A stretch of 64,000 bases of DNA from Saccoglossus kowalevskii (lineage: Eukaryota; Hemichordata; Enteropneusta; Harrimaniidae). The stretch covers positions 1,354,807 to 1,418,806 of the forward strand of contig NW_003130854.1 of NCBI RefSeq assembly GCF_000003605.2, in the 5' to 3' direction. The first letter of the stretch is position 1; the number at the start of each line of letters is the position of its first letter. The position numbers and the translations under genes are program-made. Shown here piece after piece: positions 12,578 through 25,651 of the stretch. Below the pieces are notes generated by a model, which did no database searches, was not told the origin of the DNA, and saw nothing but the letters and a program-made list of their open reading frames with translations.

Positions 12578-13515
12578 TCACCATATTGTATCTGTGATTT
12601 GTTTTAGACGGCACTCGGCTGCATTTTATCCCTAATATTTGGGAAGTAATAAACTGCAAATCCATTCCTAGTGTAGCAATTTACTTGAAGGATGCTGTGA
12701 AGCAAGGGAGTCTTGGACGTACGCGATGTACGCCATATACTTGGCAGACAATTCCAAGCCGCAATAAAGCGTCGTTTTCAGGGAGTATGGTTTGCATTAA
12801 ATGTGAACTGCATTCACTGTGTTCTAGTATAACCTCCTTATAATCATAAACATACAGGCATATTTGAAAAAAAAAAAAAAAAACTGCCGCTATTACTGCG
12901 ATACTCGTGATTTTCTTATGACCCCATTACTTGTGTCTCCCTGTGCATGAGTATTTTTATAAATACAATGCCTACTGGATTGGCCTTTGTATTTTGCCTC
13001 TCTGTCAAGTAAATGCTTTCTTATCGGAAACGAGGAAACAAGATGACTATCAACTGTTAGAAAATCTGTTCATTTCAGTACGATTTCATGACAAGATACA
13101 GTGTGACAATTTTAAGTTTAACGTGAGATAAAACATGACGATACGGTCTCTAGTCTGATACCTACCCTTTAAACTTATAATCAGTGCTGTGTTATTTCAG
13201 TTTTGTTTGTTTGCATACTTACATTCTGATTTATGACGATGATATCCCAGGGAGATAAAGCAAGTATTTTTTAAAAATAGCCATTATCTGCAAAGTGGAA
13301 CAATAATATATTTTTTTTTTGTATTAGTTGATTATGACATCGCAATATTGTACACGCTGACATTATCGACTATTTTTGGATCATACGAAATAATTATGTC
13401 GTTTATTCAAAATCCTTTTATATAAAAAAAGGTGGTCACCATGTTGCAGGATATCATGTTCGATATGTAAAATAAATTGTTTTTTACAACATGACAACCT
13501 CTGTCTTTTAATCAT

Positions 13516-13740
13516 TTGTTTTTTCGATCGTTTATTTGGTTATTACTTTTATTATTTGTTTATGTATTGTGCATTTGTTTATTTTTATTCATGTTTTTTT
13601 GTCTGTTGTGCATTAGTTTGTTTATTTACTCAGTGTTTTTTTTATTTTTATTTATTTGTATATTTGTTTATGTAATTGGGTATTTATTTACTTCTATGTG
13701 TGTATTTGTTTGTTTATTTATTTATTTACTTGTGTTTTTC
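13516..13740 (+). repeat. Degenerate TTTGTTTATTTA low-complexity tract
   Basis: T-rich DNA with recurrent TTTGTTTATTT words and no fixed period. The apparent 97-residue Phe/Leu/Val-rich protein read through it is a composition artefact. Confidence 0.75.
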
Positions 13741-16039
13741 CCTATACAAATGCATACATGTAAACTAGTGATACATCAAGTATATTCCATATTTATTCAT
13801 ATTTTCTAATTGATTATAAAAAAGTGTTTTAACCTTGACTGAAGTCGTGACTCGTGTGTCATCGCATAAATCTATTCATAAAAATGTATCCGAGACTGTT
13901 ATCCTGAAAACAAATTAATTTTACAAAAAATGATGAACTGCTTGTATAAATTTATCTTTGAAAGTGTAAAACAAGCTTTTTAAGAAGTTAAGCAAAATAA
14001 TGGCTGGGTAAGATTATTATCTATTAGTTGTGGTCTTTAACAATTTTTTTCCCTATGAAAGACGAGCTGCACCAGTCCTTCGGAGTTGCATATTGTGTGA
14101 CCTGTATGACCCCAGCCTGCTGATTTACATAATTGCAAAAAATTGTTTCAATCTCATTTTGGTGACCTCCCGTGACCTTTTATGATGCCATCGTATTTCA
14201 CGCGCAGTGTTTATTATCTCTGGTATTTCATTACCATGGAAATATAATTGTTTCTTCTTTTTTTAATATGCCTCTTGGAATTAGCTGTTTCTGTGACGAT
14301 GGATTGTGTTTGAACTTCAACTTTAAATTCTCTGAGGGCATAAACGGAGAGTCAATTACACGCTGAAAGTTACAGTAATGTGCATTGTTGATTTCAATAT
14401 TCTCATCAGTGACCCTGTGTCACATCATGTCATGCGATGATAACTTAAGAAATGTGTACTTTTTTGTGACAAACTTGCTGGTAACTAATTCATTCATTTT
14501 CCAGAAGTGTTGGGCAAAACCTAAGAATGTTAAGTTAGTTTGTTAGCTATGGTAACAGTCTAAACAGTTGTGTAAAAATAGAATTTTTTATTTTTATTTT
14601 TCCATTGAGCAGAGTTGGATGAATAAAGTCCAAATTCGTGCCAAATTTGTCCCCCTTAAATTTGAGTAAATTTGTTCATATTTTCTGTATTTTTCGCTGA
14701 ATTCAATCCTAATTTTGGACCAAAAAGACAAAATCAGACATTACTTTATGTATTTGATCAAAATTTTTTGAAAATTTCATGCTGAAAAAACTATAATGAC
14801 ACTATTTTGTGGATGGTGTCTGAAGTCGACTTTATCGCTTAAAAGTTGATAAAAATTGTAATCATTATTTAACTGTCTTCAATTTGTGACGAGAAACATG
14901 AATGATAATTTATAAGAATGAGAAAAAAAAAGATTTTTGCTAACCCCCGCAAATATCGATATCACCAATACAAGTTGCGGTCACCGACTTAATCGATCAA
15001 CTCTGTGGCTTACAGATGCCTAGCCACATCGTATCTCCTAACAGTACATGTCTATAGCGACGTCTGCATGGTTTGTATTCTCACCTTTCACTACGTCGAC
15101 ATAGAAATATATACGTCAAGGGTCATTGTAATATCAGAATTCTACCCCTGCACAAAGAGGAGGTAGTACGGCCAATCACAGTCTGAATATAATTGTCACA
15201 TGTATGAACTTTAGCTAAGAACCGATTGCTGTAAAACATATTTTTTTTATTGAAATGTCTAATAATCAGTTCGGCCCAAATGGAAACCACTAACAGTAAG
15301 AAGCATTAATTTTAAACACAGCCGTAGTTAAAATAATGTAACAATCACTGCTTAAGTATAAACGGTTTCCTTCATAACTATTATATAAATATAAATTTAA
15401 TGTTGCGTTATTTTTTTAATCCCTGTGGCTCCGTACATTTCAAGCCTGCAAGCGTACAAAGGAAATACGACTTGAAATGAACATAAAAGATAGCGTTGGA
15501 AGATATCAACACTGGTATTATGTTAGTATTTCATCAATATACACAGCCCCTAGCTAGTTTGTGCAAAACCAATTTGCGTGAAGGGATATACCGAGTTTCA
15601 TTCATACCCGAGGCTCTGCGGTGAAATTGAAATCTCATAAACACAATTATTGTGTATCAATACCTACCCTGTAAATTCTACAATCTTTCTGACTTGGTAA
15701 TAGCTTTACCAGTCATGTGGTCACCTCCTCATTTTTTTTCAAATTGTATATAGACTGAGAAGAAAAGGTTTTTTGTTTATTTATTGGTGTCTTTCTGTGT
15801 CTGAAATTTTATACCTGTGAGTTGTACACTTATTATTCATTCAATTTTTCATTTTGAGTGGGGGGGGGGTCAATGTTCTATTAATGTTAGTTTTCGTATG
15901 TGTGTAGGTGAGCATTCACCAGCCAATAACCTGCAATCATGCCATTTCGAGTTCGCTCAAGAATAGCCTGACGAATCGCTCTGTAACAACGTAGTTGACA
16001 CAAAATCCTGTGTCATCATGATTGGCTATCTCCATGACT

Positions 16040-16170
16040 TCAGTGCATTACCATGGGAACAGGTACCCCCCGGTATGTGAAGAGTGACTCGTTTGCAAGG
16101 CTTGCCCACAACACAGCAGACTGATTCACTAGTTTATTATTCATAGATTTTTCGATGTCTTGCATCCAGT
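16040..16170 (-). CDS. Possible terminal coding exon, unidentified protein
   Basis: On the minus strand CTCCATTGACTGCTTAG forms an acceptor (branch-like TTGAC, then AG at 16172-16171). It is followed by 131 nt open in one frame to a TGA at 16042-16040. The peptide begins with the second half of a codon, then WMQDIEKSMNNKLVN, and ends YRGVPVPMVMH. WMxDIEKxM is the kind of string found in helical repeats such as spectrin, but 42 residues do not allow a family call. The open frame runs on upstream into the minisatellite at 16.2 kb, which is certainly not coding. It could be chance. Confidence 0.22.
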
Positions 16171-16234
16171 CTAAGCAGTCAATGGAGAAATTTATTGTTA
16201 CTTTAAATATAAATCCAATCATTATATGTATTGT

Positions 16235-16715
16235 AATCCCATGGTATATCATGATGTACTGTGGGACTCCTATGGTGTATTGTGGTACTACCATGGTGTA
16301 TTGTTGTACTACCATGGTGTATTGTGGTACTACCATGGTGTATATTGGTACTTCCATGATGTATTGTGGTACTCCTCAGTGTATCGGTGTTCTCCCTTTG
16401 GGCATCTTGATACCCCATGGTGTAAATTGGTACTCCCATGGTGCATATGTACTCCCATGTTGCATTGTGGTACTCCCATGTTGCATTGTGGTACTCCCAT
16501 GGTGCATTGTGGTACTCCCATGGTGTATTGGTGCTTTCTCATGGGGCATCATGATACTCCCATGGTACATTGTGGTACTCCCATGGTGCACTGGTACTCC
16601 CATGGTGCACTGTTGTTTTCCCATGGTGCATCCTGGTACTCCCATTGGGGGTTATTCCCATGGTGCATTGGAGTACTTCCTTGGTGCATTGGAGTATTCC
16701 CATGGTGCATTGCCT
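16235..16715. repeat. Minisatellite, about 21-bp unit with CCATGG core
   Basis: About 20-22 tandem copies. The first block is regular (GTACTACCATGGTGTATTGTG, exactly 21 bp). The later part is GTACTCCCATGGTGCATTG-type with units of about 18-24 bp. The unit holds the palindrome CCATGG. Because 21 is a multiple of 3, most frames are open on both strands (Tyr/Cys/His/Gly/Val strings), which should not be read as protein. Confidence 0.92.
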
Positions 16716-18184
16716 CAAGTTGCATTAATTGAATAGTGGACCATTGAAGTATTACTCATTTTGTTATTGAAAATTTGCAAACTTTGTATGAATTAATTTA
16801 GAATTGTTTCACAGGATATTGTGCAGTATGTGTTCAATACCAAGCATAAATATATAGAATATACCAAAAGAAAAGCTATCCCCAGAAATTCTGCTGAACT
16901 CCTTAGGTAACTGGTTAATTAAACTTTTCTTTGTGAATCTTCTCAGGGTAAAATAGTTGATTTTAAGTACCATCAGACACAGAGTTAGGGAGTCTCACAC
17001 TGTAGAAGGGAATTACCAATTTTTTATTAGTATTCATTCAGAAGTTTCATTGAAAATGATAAATAAGCTCAATGTCAATGTGTTCACTGAATGAGTAATT
17101 TTTGCTGAATTGTCCACTTCTGGATAAGCTCAAGATTTGTGTTGATATTGCACTTGAATGTAGATTTTACAATCAGACTAATTAAAATTTACTGCTGCAG
17201 TTTATTCCAGTTTCATTTTGCCACACATTCAGAGCCTGATTGGTTTAAAACCTTGGTAAAATTAGGTCATGTTAGATTAATACAGTAAATGTTTTTTTTG
17301 TTTTTTTTTCAACCTTGGCCAAAGTAGGTCATGATAAATTACTAAAGTAAATTATTTAGTAACTGTTCTTCAACCATTTGCCAACTAGGTCAGGTTAATA
17401 TAGTTATAATTTACTCTATTGATAAGAACTAACATTTCCAGAAACAGCAGGATTTGTTCATGAAACTGCTCCTCCAAAACTGGGTAAATTTGTTCCTTCT
17501 TGCTTTTGCCACCAATTAATAAATGAAAATGACATAAAATTGATCAAAAAAATATGTAGACATTGTGTCCCACTGTCTCTACAATTACAAATAATCTTCA
17601 ACGAAAACTTGCAAGTTCCCTTTATTATTAAGAGCTGAATGATGATTCAATGTTGGTGAGAAAATGGCCGCATTTGGTGTTATTAATGACCATGCTTACC
17701 AAATGTGAACAGTGTACAACTCTGAGGATTTCCTAATCATGATGGATCATCACGTTTAGTTGATAATATTGTGATACAAAGTAATCAATTGGCTACTCAA
17801 GTTTAAGTTAAATGTCTTTTCCTGCACCCAAGCCTGACTGATAAGAGAAGCTGTCGGTGTTACCAGCGCGGCATGTATGCGGAATCCAGTATTAATTGTT
17901 GACATTGACGCATGACATTGTTCACCTGCCGTACGTGGTCCAATGTAATAAACTCTATACTTGCATACTGTGGTTCACGTAATGTTTCCTCAGTCTTTGC
18001 CGTAGCATTTGGCATCACAAAACGTGCCTTTTCAAAAACATCATCCTGAGTGAATTTTCACTGTTATTGTGTGCTGTGCTTTTCCAACCGTCTGTTGCAA
18101 TCAAATATCATGTGATGCAGTATTGGTATTCATGCTGCACCTAATGTGTTGTTAGTTGTAGTGTTTTGGTCTATTACGGTGCAT
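16716..18184. other. AT-rich non-coding stretch between two minisatellites
   Basis: No gene recognised. TTAGGTCATGTTAGATTAATA at about 17263 recurs in decayed form at about 17325 and 17390 (AGTAGGTCATGATAAATTACTA, CTAGGTCAGGTTAATATAG). This suggests a short, old tandem repeat of about 62-65 bp at 17.22-17.42 kb. Confidence 0.5.
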
Positions 18185-18600
18185 TGTGTTGCAGTCCATT
18201 ATTAAAGATGCTGTATACTCTGCTGCAATATATTAGAGTCCATGTGGTGAGCTTTTTTCAATGAATTAATAGTACACTTTGCTGCAGTACACTTTGCTGC
18301 AGCACACTTTGCTGCAGCCACACTTTGCTGCAGTACACTTTGCTGCAGCACACTTTGCTGCAGTATACTTTGCTGCAGCACACTTTGCTGCAGCCACACT
18401 TTGCTGCAGCCACACTTTGCTGCAGTATACTTTGCTGCAGCACACTTTTTTTTAAACAATTTTGTCATTGGAGCATACTTTCAAATTTTACATAGCATAT
18501 TCAGATACCTGGTAATGACTACTAATAAAAGGATAAACTGTAGTACACTGTTATTGCAGTACTCTTTGCTGCAGTAAAAAATACTGCAGTATAGGGTGAT
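18185..18600. repeat. Minisatellite, 15/16-bp unit with CTGCAG core
   Basis: The regular core at 18272-18447 has about 11-12 units of ACTTTGCTGCAGTAC type. Fifteen-bp units (GTA or GCA variants) alternate with 16-bp units (GCCA variant). Decayed single units lie on both sides (about 18190-18235 and 18541-18590). Every unit carries the palindrome CTGCAG. Alanine/lysine/cysteine peptides read from it are artefacts. Confidence 0.92.
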
Positions 18601-19633
18601 GTCCCTGAATTTAGCTGCACATAATGATGCGTCATATGCCTTGTTTCAGTTATCGCAACCTACTGATAATAGAGTTAGCCTTAAAATTAGAGTTACAATT
18701 AGACAAGATGAAATCTGCACTGAAAACTGGCCTAGTTCACAGCAAATTTGGTACGTAATTCTATATTAATAATATTTACAATGTTATTTCATTCATAATC
18801 CTAATTTGCAAGTGATGACAGGAGAAGTGAATGAAAAATGAAATTCTCGATAACTTATTGTTTTTTAATTTTGTCAGGCTGTAAAATTTAAATTGGAACT
18901 CTGTGAATAATCTTGCTGATTTATCACTGTAATTTTTCTCCAAAAAAAATAAAAATAAAATGACATAAAATCAGATTGTTTTTATGATTAATTCTCTTGA
19001 ACTTTTGGCATGCTTTTTTTTTTTTTTTAAAGAGTCGTTTGTGTTCATAATAAATTATGCTGTTTAACTAGTTATATAGGACACAGTTTTGAAAGTAGCA
19101 TGATGTGATGCCAAGACCTGGGCTCTTGCTGTTTTTTTTTATTAATGTTAGTGTGTTTTTTTATGCAAGAACTAAAACTACAAACAAATATTGAAATGAT
19201 TAATTGTAATTTCTATAGTTTTATTTTGCATAATTTATTAAACATTCAAAATAATTTCAATTCACTGAACTTATTACCATCAGAAAATACTAAAATTCTT
19301 AACTGCCGTTTTGAAAAAACGTATACTGGTAATATTTACAGTGAGATTACTTGATTTATTTTCATCAACAACAAAAAATAGCTTGCGAAATTCACTTTTG
19401 ATGATCAGGAATACGTAGTTTCATCAGCTATTTCAGTTTTGTATCAAAGTTTTGAATTATAGACATTATTGCCGTTGAGAGTTTATGAAAAATGGTTTTA
19501 TATCTTAATGTGAAAACTATTCTAAATGTATTCCTTGCAAAAGCATGTCTGAGCGTATTCGACTTTAGTGAATTACATAGAACCAATTCAAAGCGTGTGA
19601 CGAAATATTTGCTCCATCAGATTTTGTGTAGCA

Positions 19634-19792
19634 NNNNNNNNNNNNNNNNNNNNNNNNNNNNNNNNNNNNNNNNNNNNNNNNNNNNNNNNNNNNNNNNNNN
19701 NNNNNNNNNNNNNNNNNNNNNNNNNNNNNNNNNNNNNNNNNNNNNNNNNNNNNNNNNNNNNNNNNNNNNNNNNNNNNNNNNNNNNNNNNNNN
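19634..19792. other. Assembly gap (159 N)
   Basis: A run of N. The flanks are unique and not obviously repetitive, so this gap is not explained by a visible tandem array. Confidence 0.99.
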
Positions 19793-20205
19793 TGCTGGGG
19801 CATATTGGTGAGGGTGATGCAATCAAGTAAGACTTTAACAAATATACATCAAAAATTTAGATTTTTAGAAAACAATATTTCTAAATGTTGGTAATGTGGT
19901 CATATTTTAGGGTCTGTCATTATTAGAAATTATTGTTAATATTAAAAAATGTTTTCACTGTCTGTAAATCTGTTAACAACACTGAACTGTTTGCTATTTT
20001 TTTTAAGTCTGTATTTCAGATAAGTTTGAATTATTCATTTATTCATAGTTTCTCACCATATAAGGATAAATTATTGTCAAGGTTATGAAAATATGTCTTC
20101 TGAAACGACCAAATATAGGTATACATGTACATAGTAGTGTTTCGTAAAGGCAATTGGACGCTGCAAATATTACGAGCAAAGGAAAAATAGTATTTTCTAT
20201 ATCTA

Positions 20206-20219
20206 CATTGTGGTACTCC
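20206..20219 (+). repeat. Isolated unit of the 16.2-kb minisatellite
   Basis: CATTGTGGTACTCC is identical over 14 bases to the core of the array at 16.2-16.7 kb, and the following TGTGATGCAT resembles CATGGTGCAT of that unit. An exact 14-base match 3.5 kb outside the array is unlikely by chance. Confidence 0.6.
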
Positions 20220-20653
20220 TGTGATGCATCTCGCTTCAGTGGGCAATTGAGGGGATTATCTCCCTCCTCAGAAAGAGAAAAGAATATTTACGTGAGAGTT
20301 CTTTTGGATTTGAAGGTCAATATTCTTTAGTCTTTTGCAACAGGAAGTTCATTCGTAAGAACCAAGATAGGTGTTACCATACCGCCATCTATATTCAGCT
20401 ATGTTATTCTAGTACGTTGATCGCCATTTTCTCAGAGTGCAGTATAAACTAAATTTGACATAATTGCTTTTAAATTTAAAAGTTCATTACTCTTGTTGTC
20501 ATCACCAATAAATACATAATTGATATTTTTCACTTCCACAAAAAACAAAAATATGCTTTTCCTCCAAAATAAAACAATAAGTCTGATCAAAAAACTGAAT
20601 TATTGAAAAAACTGTGAACTGTTTTCTATAATTTCATAAGATGATTTCTTTTG

Positions 20654-20887
20654 TTACTTGCAATAACCAAATATCAAAATAGAATTAATACAAATCTGTA
20701 TAAAATAAAATAATAACTGCATTTTATTGTTTTCTTCCATCTTTAAACCAGTTGTGTTTCGATTTGTTATTAGCATGTGCTGTAGGTCCTTGTGTGCGAG
20801 CCAGAGTCCGTCGTGACATAACGGAATTTGGCTCTTCCTGCCCCTAGGGTACGACTGACAATTTGCCGATCCTTCACACTCCGCCAT
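20654..20887 (-). CDS. Weak candidate: minus-strand frame with a good start context
   Basis: On the minus strand AACAATGGCGGAG gives a near-ideal animal start context (A at -3, G at +4). The frame is MAECEGSANCQSYPRGRKSQ and continues to a stop at 20654 (77 codons). The first 55 residues have a balanced composition. The tail is AT-rich (LLFYFIQICINSILIF) and looks like intron read-through. I see no clear GT donor where the composition changes. No family recognised; it could be a chance frame. Confidence 0.13.
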   Translation of the reverse strand: MAECEGSANCQSYPRGRKSQIPLCHDGLWLAHKDLQHMLITNRNTTGLKMEENNKMQLLFYFIQICINSILIFGYCK

Positions 20888-23800
20888 TGTTATCAAATTA
20901 CGCCAATTTTCTTTCTGTTGTATTACATTTAAATGTATATTAGGGTAATACAATTTCCAACATGGCTTATTTCCGCCTGCACAAGTTGGCAGCCTGCTTG
21001 TGTGCCGCAGTCCCTGGTGATTTTTTTTTTTTTTTAATGTCTCGTTGGATGTGTATCTGATGCATAGATGATTTTTATCAAATATTTAAAAAAAAAAAAA
21101 TTGGGAAGTTTGTTTTTGAGTCTTCCTCCTCCCCTGTAAAATGCCTTTAAATACGCTGGCAGAAGAAAGGAATCAGAAATTTAGAATGCAATAAATATGC
21201 AAATTGGATGATCTTCATCAAAACACTTAAGCCTCCGGCTGACATGACTATTCCACACACTCTTGGGAAAACCACATATTTAAATGATTTTTTTTTTTTG
21301 CTGCCTTTCCAGAGAAACATCGCAGTGCCTTGCATATCTGAAAGATTAGCCGAACAAAGCTGATTTAGAATTATCATACAAATAAGAAAAAAAAAGACTT
21401 TGTATGCTTTTCTAATGTAAACCAAATGTTGTTACTACTTTACGTCAAAAAAAAAGGAGAGCTTAAGACTCAACAGATCCCGACGAATCAATTGCCGTCG
21501 CAACAAATCTCCATCTTCTATGTTGCATTCTATCAAGACGAATTGACAATTTTCAATTTAGATGTAAAACTGTTTTGAAAGTCGCTGAATAATGTTGATG
21601 GGAAAGAAGACATTCTTTACCGCAGAGGTCACTATTTTTTCAATGGTTTGGTTCGACTCACTGATTTTTCCTCATTTCTCAAAAGAATATATCGCCATGG
21701 AAATTCATGAGTACTGTAAGACTTTTCATCTATATGCAAAAAAGGATTGGTTTTTCAGATAACAAAAAAAATGAGGTGTACTGACTTTTGAAGCGCTGCT
21801 ATATCGAAGCTTCTATGAATTTGCCATGACTTTCTTTGGAAATTGAAAACACATCGAAATCTCTTGCATCTATGCATCACAGACTGTATCTAGTTTCCTA
21901 TTATGTTCATGAGTTGTGTCCAAATTTATAAACCACAAGTGTCAACATTTTTCATTCAGTTTTTTTCGCTTTTTTTTTTTTAATTTTTATTCAATGATGA
22001 ATCTTAGTTGGTGTTTGTCTCCAAAATCTGTGCTTTTTAGGAACATGCATTGTTATCTACATTTTTTGAATTTATGCGTAATTCCTGATTACCGGTACTT
22101 CAATTCTTTTGATGAGAACTGAATTTTACAAATTTTTACAAAATGTGTTTTTCTGATATTTTTAGTATGAAGATTTTTTTCCTGTGAAAAGTATTTCCTT
22201 TGCCTTTATTTTTTGTGATAATTATGGAGCTTCAATTTTACCTGTTCATAAAAAAATCAATCAAAAAAATAATATTTCCAGATTTATTTAATGTTTTTTG
22301 TCATCTGAAATGTTCAAGTTTGTCGTCTTTTTCAAATTTTTGTATTAAACTCAGCAGTCACAAATATGATATTGTTTTCTGATTTTGATCAAAAATTGTC
22401 AACCTATTTAAAACCATTTCAAGAAAAAATCAAATGTAATTTTATGCTGTCTGGTATTCAATTTACATGGAAAATTTGTAAATGAGATGAAAATGTTAAA
22501 ATCAATAAAACAAATAATGATACTTTGTTTGAATTTGCTAAAATGCTCAAAAGTCGCTGTGAATCCTGCTTTTATTCTTTGATCTGCAAATTCAATTTTT
22601 TTATTTTAAACGAAATAATAATGCATGATTTGTTTCATTATTTCAAGAAATTTGATCAAGACCTAACACCGATGAGTAATTTGGTCTATTTGATCCAAAA
22701 TTAAACAAAAAAAGTTAAGAAAAATACATAAAACTGTTCAAGATGTACAAAAATAAGGCAATATTATGGAATTCAAAATAGTCTATCTCCAGTGAAAGTT
22801 CACCTCACATTATGAAATTTTGTGATTTTCCATGTCTCAGGAAATTAACAAATATTTTGCAAAATCATATATTGTTGAAAAGTTATTAATAAGTGTCCAA
22901 AAAAAACTTGCATATTTAATTATTTCAATTGTTCAGTTGTTGCATATTTAATCATTTAAAATTTTGTTCGCATCAATGTAGCATTATCAACAGTTACAAA
23001 ACGGCAGGCAATATCGTCAACATGAATTTTTAAACTTGTTCTTCCTTGGACTACAGGTTGATTTACGAGTATGCTCTTCTTGACTCTCAAACTATGCACA
23101 TTCAATACGTATTTTTCAAAATTTTATCATAGCCACAAAATTGAATTTACCAGTCAGTGGTTTAGCTGTGTTCAAATGGCGTCTCCTGTCACTGTGTTGA
23201 GTATTGGATAAGCACACTCATCAAGGTTTGGATGCAGAACGACGCAGAAATAGTTTTTGTTTCATGACTGTCTGATACAATATGAAGTGAGAATTTGAAT
23301 AATTATATTGAAATTAACACTGCTGCATAATTAAGCCATACATGCCTGGTATTTAGTGCTCCTTATAATGACATCATCATATAGTCTATTGTCTTTCCAG
23401 TGAATCAATAAACACATCCTTCCATAATTCCACATAAATGAGATGCATCATGGGATACAACAATGCATTGTGGGTCTTCTTTAAATCGAATTAGCGATAT
23501 AAATCAAAATATTAATTTGTCTTCAAAAAAAAACCAATTCATCATTGAATGTCCCAACATTGCCTGCAATTCAGATCAGTATTAATTTAACAGGTATTAA
23601 ACTCTTCATAATTTTTTCCTAAATATATTTGACAAGTATAACTATAATGCTATAATTACTAATTTTGTCAAGAAATGTGAAAATGGAATCGTTTCTCTCT
23701 CAGCTACTCCACGAGGATCGATATCAATTCATGGAATGGATTTTTATTCAATACCAATAATTCCCGCAAACTACTTACTTCGAAGCAATTGATGGAAAGG

Positions 23801-24391
23801 ACGCCGACATAGATGTCTGAAAGCAGATTTAACATTTTTAAGCCTTGTGTGGAATGTGTGCCAAATTCTAGATTTTCCTGGTTTAGTAGGGCTTACTTCA
23901 GATAAAAGTATCTGCAACATTTTTAAAACAAAACTTTTTCACGAATACTTGAATGAAGACTTACAGTACTATTTACATGTACATCGGAAATATTCAAATT
24001 TAACGCGAAAGTAAATTTTAACTTCAAAATTTTATGAAAGACTCTGATCTTTTGTTATTGAAACCGACTTTAAAAAAGTCTCTTCAAAGTTAGTCTGACA
24101 TATTCAATAGCTCAAAAACAATCTGGAATTTAAAAAGAATAATCCTACTGTGCTTTGCATAAAATAATCCTGTATCCCTTTTGTGGCTATATGCTAAAAG
24201 AGTCGCTTTAGCTACGTAGTTGACTCATGTTTCAATATTTACCGGGTGTGCGCTAGAGAAAGAAAATGTTATTAGCTTTCTATAGAGCAGAGTACAGTAA
24301 CGGTATTCTTACCTTTTCTGCCAAAGATTATGTTCACGCACATCAAACACAAAGTACATCAAATATGTACAGATCTTGTTTTGTATTTCAG

Positions 24392-24499
24392 TTTTGCTTT
24401 CTGCGCATCTCTGACGCCACTGAGGCCCACATCAATCTCGGCATCGTTTTATTCCCAGCGCCTTTACTCGGTTGTCTTATACGAATATTTTGGCCTAGA
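24392..24499 (+). CDS. Possible internal exon (36 codons, phase 0-0), unidentified
   Basis: A strong acceptor TTGTTTTGTATTTCAG ends at 24391 and GTAAAT follows at 24500. The 108 nt between are open in one frame as exactly 36 codons (FCFLRISDATEAHINLGIVL, then a hydrophobic segment ending RIFWPR). GC is near 47% against about 33% around it. The opposite strand is also open here (an ATG at about 24546 gives MADVVILGTVCSS), so the strand is not certain. The Leu/Ile/Pro-rich half could be a membrane segment. No family recognised. Confidence 0.25.
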
Positions 24500-25030
24500 G
24501 TAAATACACTGGAGCAGACTGTTCCCAGAATCACAACATCTGCCATGATATCAAAAATATAAAAAAAAAAATAAAAAAAAAAAGAGAGGCCTCCTCAGAA
24601 AGTGAATTAACCATTTTTTGCCCGTGGCTGTATCTTCCCCGGGAATCGCTGTGAGCTTCATCTAATTCAAATTCATAGTTTTGTGAATTGGGAACTGGTC
24701 GTGCCAGGGGCAGTTTATAGAGATGCTTAACCAGAACGTAATGGGATGGCGAGGATTTCCTTTGGAGTTAACTTGTCGACTCATCTTTGTTAATAGCTTA
24801 GCCGAGTTATTTTAATTGGAAAAAATAACAAAATGACATGCTGAATCTCAAAATTCGTTCTAATCTCATAAACTTGTGATCTGGTCTGGGGTTTTATAAT
24901 ATATAATTTTGTTTTTACAATATCGTGGATTTACCTTACCTTAATGGCAGTTTTTAAATTGAAAAAAACAATCAACACAATGCTTAAGTTATCCTCCATT
25001 GTTTTGTCAAGTTGTTGCTTCCATTGTTTG

Positions 25031-25058
25031 CGTGTGTGTGTGTCTGTCTGTCTGTCAG
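25031..25058 (+). repeat. TG then TCTG microsatellite
   Basis: (GT)n passes into (CTGT)n, a compound microsatellite of under 30 bp. Confidence 0.85.
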
Positions 25059-25651
25059 TCTTTCCATTCGTCCATTCATTTGTATGTATGTATATAGTTG
25101 CACAATTAACACAAAATCTATCAAAATAGAATCGACTGGCTTTAATTCAATTTAGTGCACCCTGTGAAGATAAATGCAAAGTTATGATGTTGCATATCTG
25201 TGCATATTAACTTACTCATTTGCATATTAACCATATTGCAATGTGTAAGTACTGATTCATATTCATGGTAAAACAACCCAGGGAGCCCAGAAACTATAAT
25301 CAAATCAACTATCTACCTAATTATTGTATTATTGGGAGGGGGGGTCTTATATTTTCAAGGTTTCAGCTTATTTTACCTTGAAGTATTTTATAACAAAGTA
25401 GCATATGTTGGTTGCATCACTACAGTTCAGCCAATCAGTTTGCTCCTTTTACCTAGTCCAGACAAGTTTATTTTTTCAAATTTTCCTTTTTGTTTTTTAT
25501 AGTTTAGATCTATCTGTTTTAGCCTTGTAGTGATGTCTTTTACTTTTTGGACATTACTTTTGTTTGTGTTCCAAATAAAATATCATATATTGTTCGGAAT
25601 TACATCAAAGTTGTGTTTGTGCTGTTTTCTCGACTTCACCGGTTTCACCAG

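Larger units (their letters stand above)
10378..16039. other. AT-rich non-coding stretch
   Basis: No gene recognised. It holds a G-rich microsatellite (12.53 kb), a TTTATTTG-type low-complexity tract (13.5-13.7 kb) and a GC-richer patch at 14.16-14.37 kb, open on + but without a family signature. 14.94-15.25 kb and 15.9-16.1 kb are also less AT-rich and repeat-free, and could be conserved non-coding DNA. Confidence 0.55.
18601..24391. other. AT-rich non-coding stretch
   Basis: Mostly 28-33% GC without a recognisable gene, interrupted by an assembly gap. Listed separately are a stray minisatellite unit (20206), a weak minus-strand ATG candidate (20.65-20.89 kb) and the gap. 21.9-23.0 kb is especially AT-rich and holds only short Phe/Ile/Lys-rich frames. 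Confidence 0.6.

Noticed and set aside
13516-13809. 97-codon Phe/Leu/Val frame as a membrane protein
   Set aside because: Low-complexity TTTGTTTATTT DNA gives this by composition alone.
16155-16736. 193-codon + frame rich in Tyr, Cys, His and Gly
   Set aside because: Minisatellite artefact; several overlapping frames on both strands are equally open.
18202-18468. Ala-Ala-Lys-Cys repeat peptide
   Set aside because: Direct translation of the 15/16-bp CTGCAG minisatellite.
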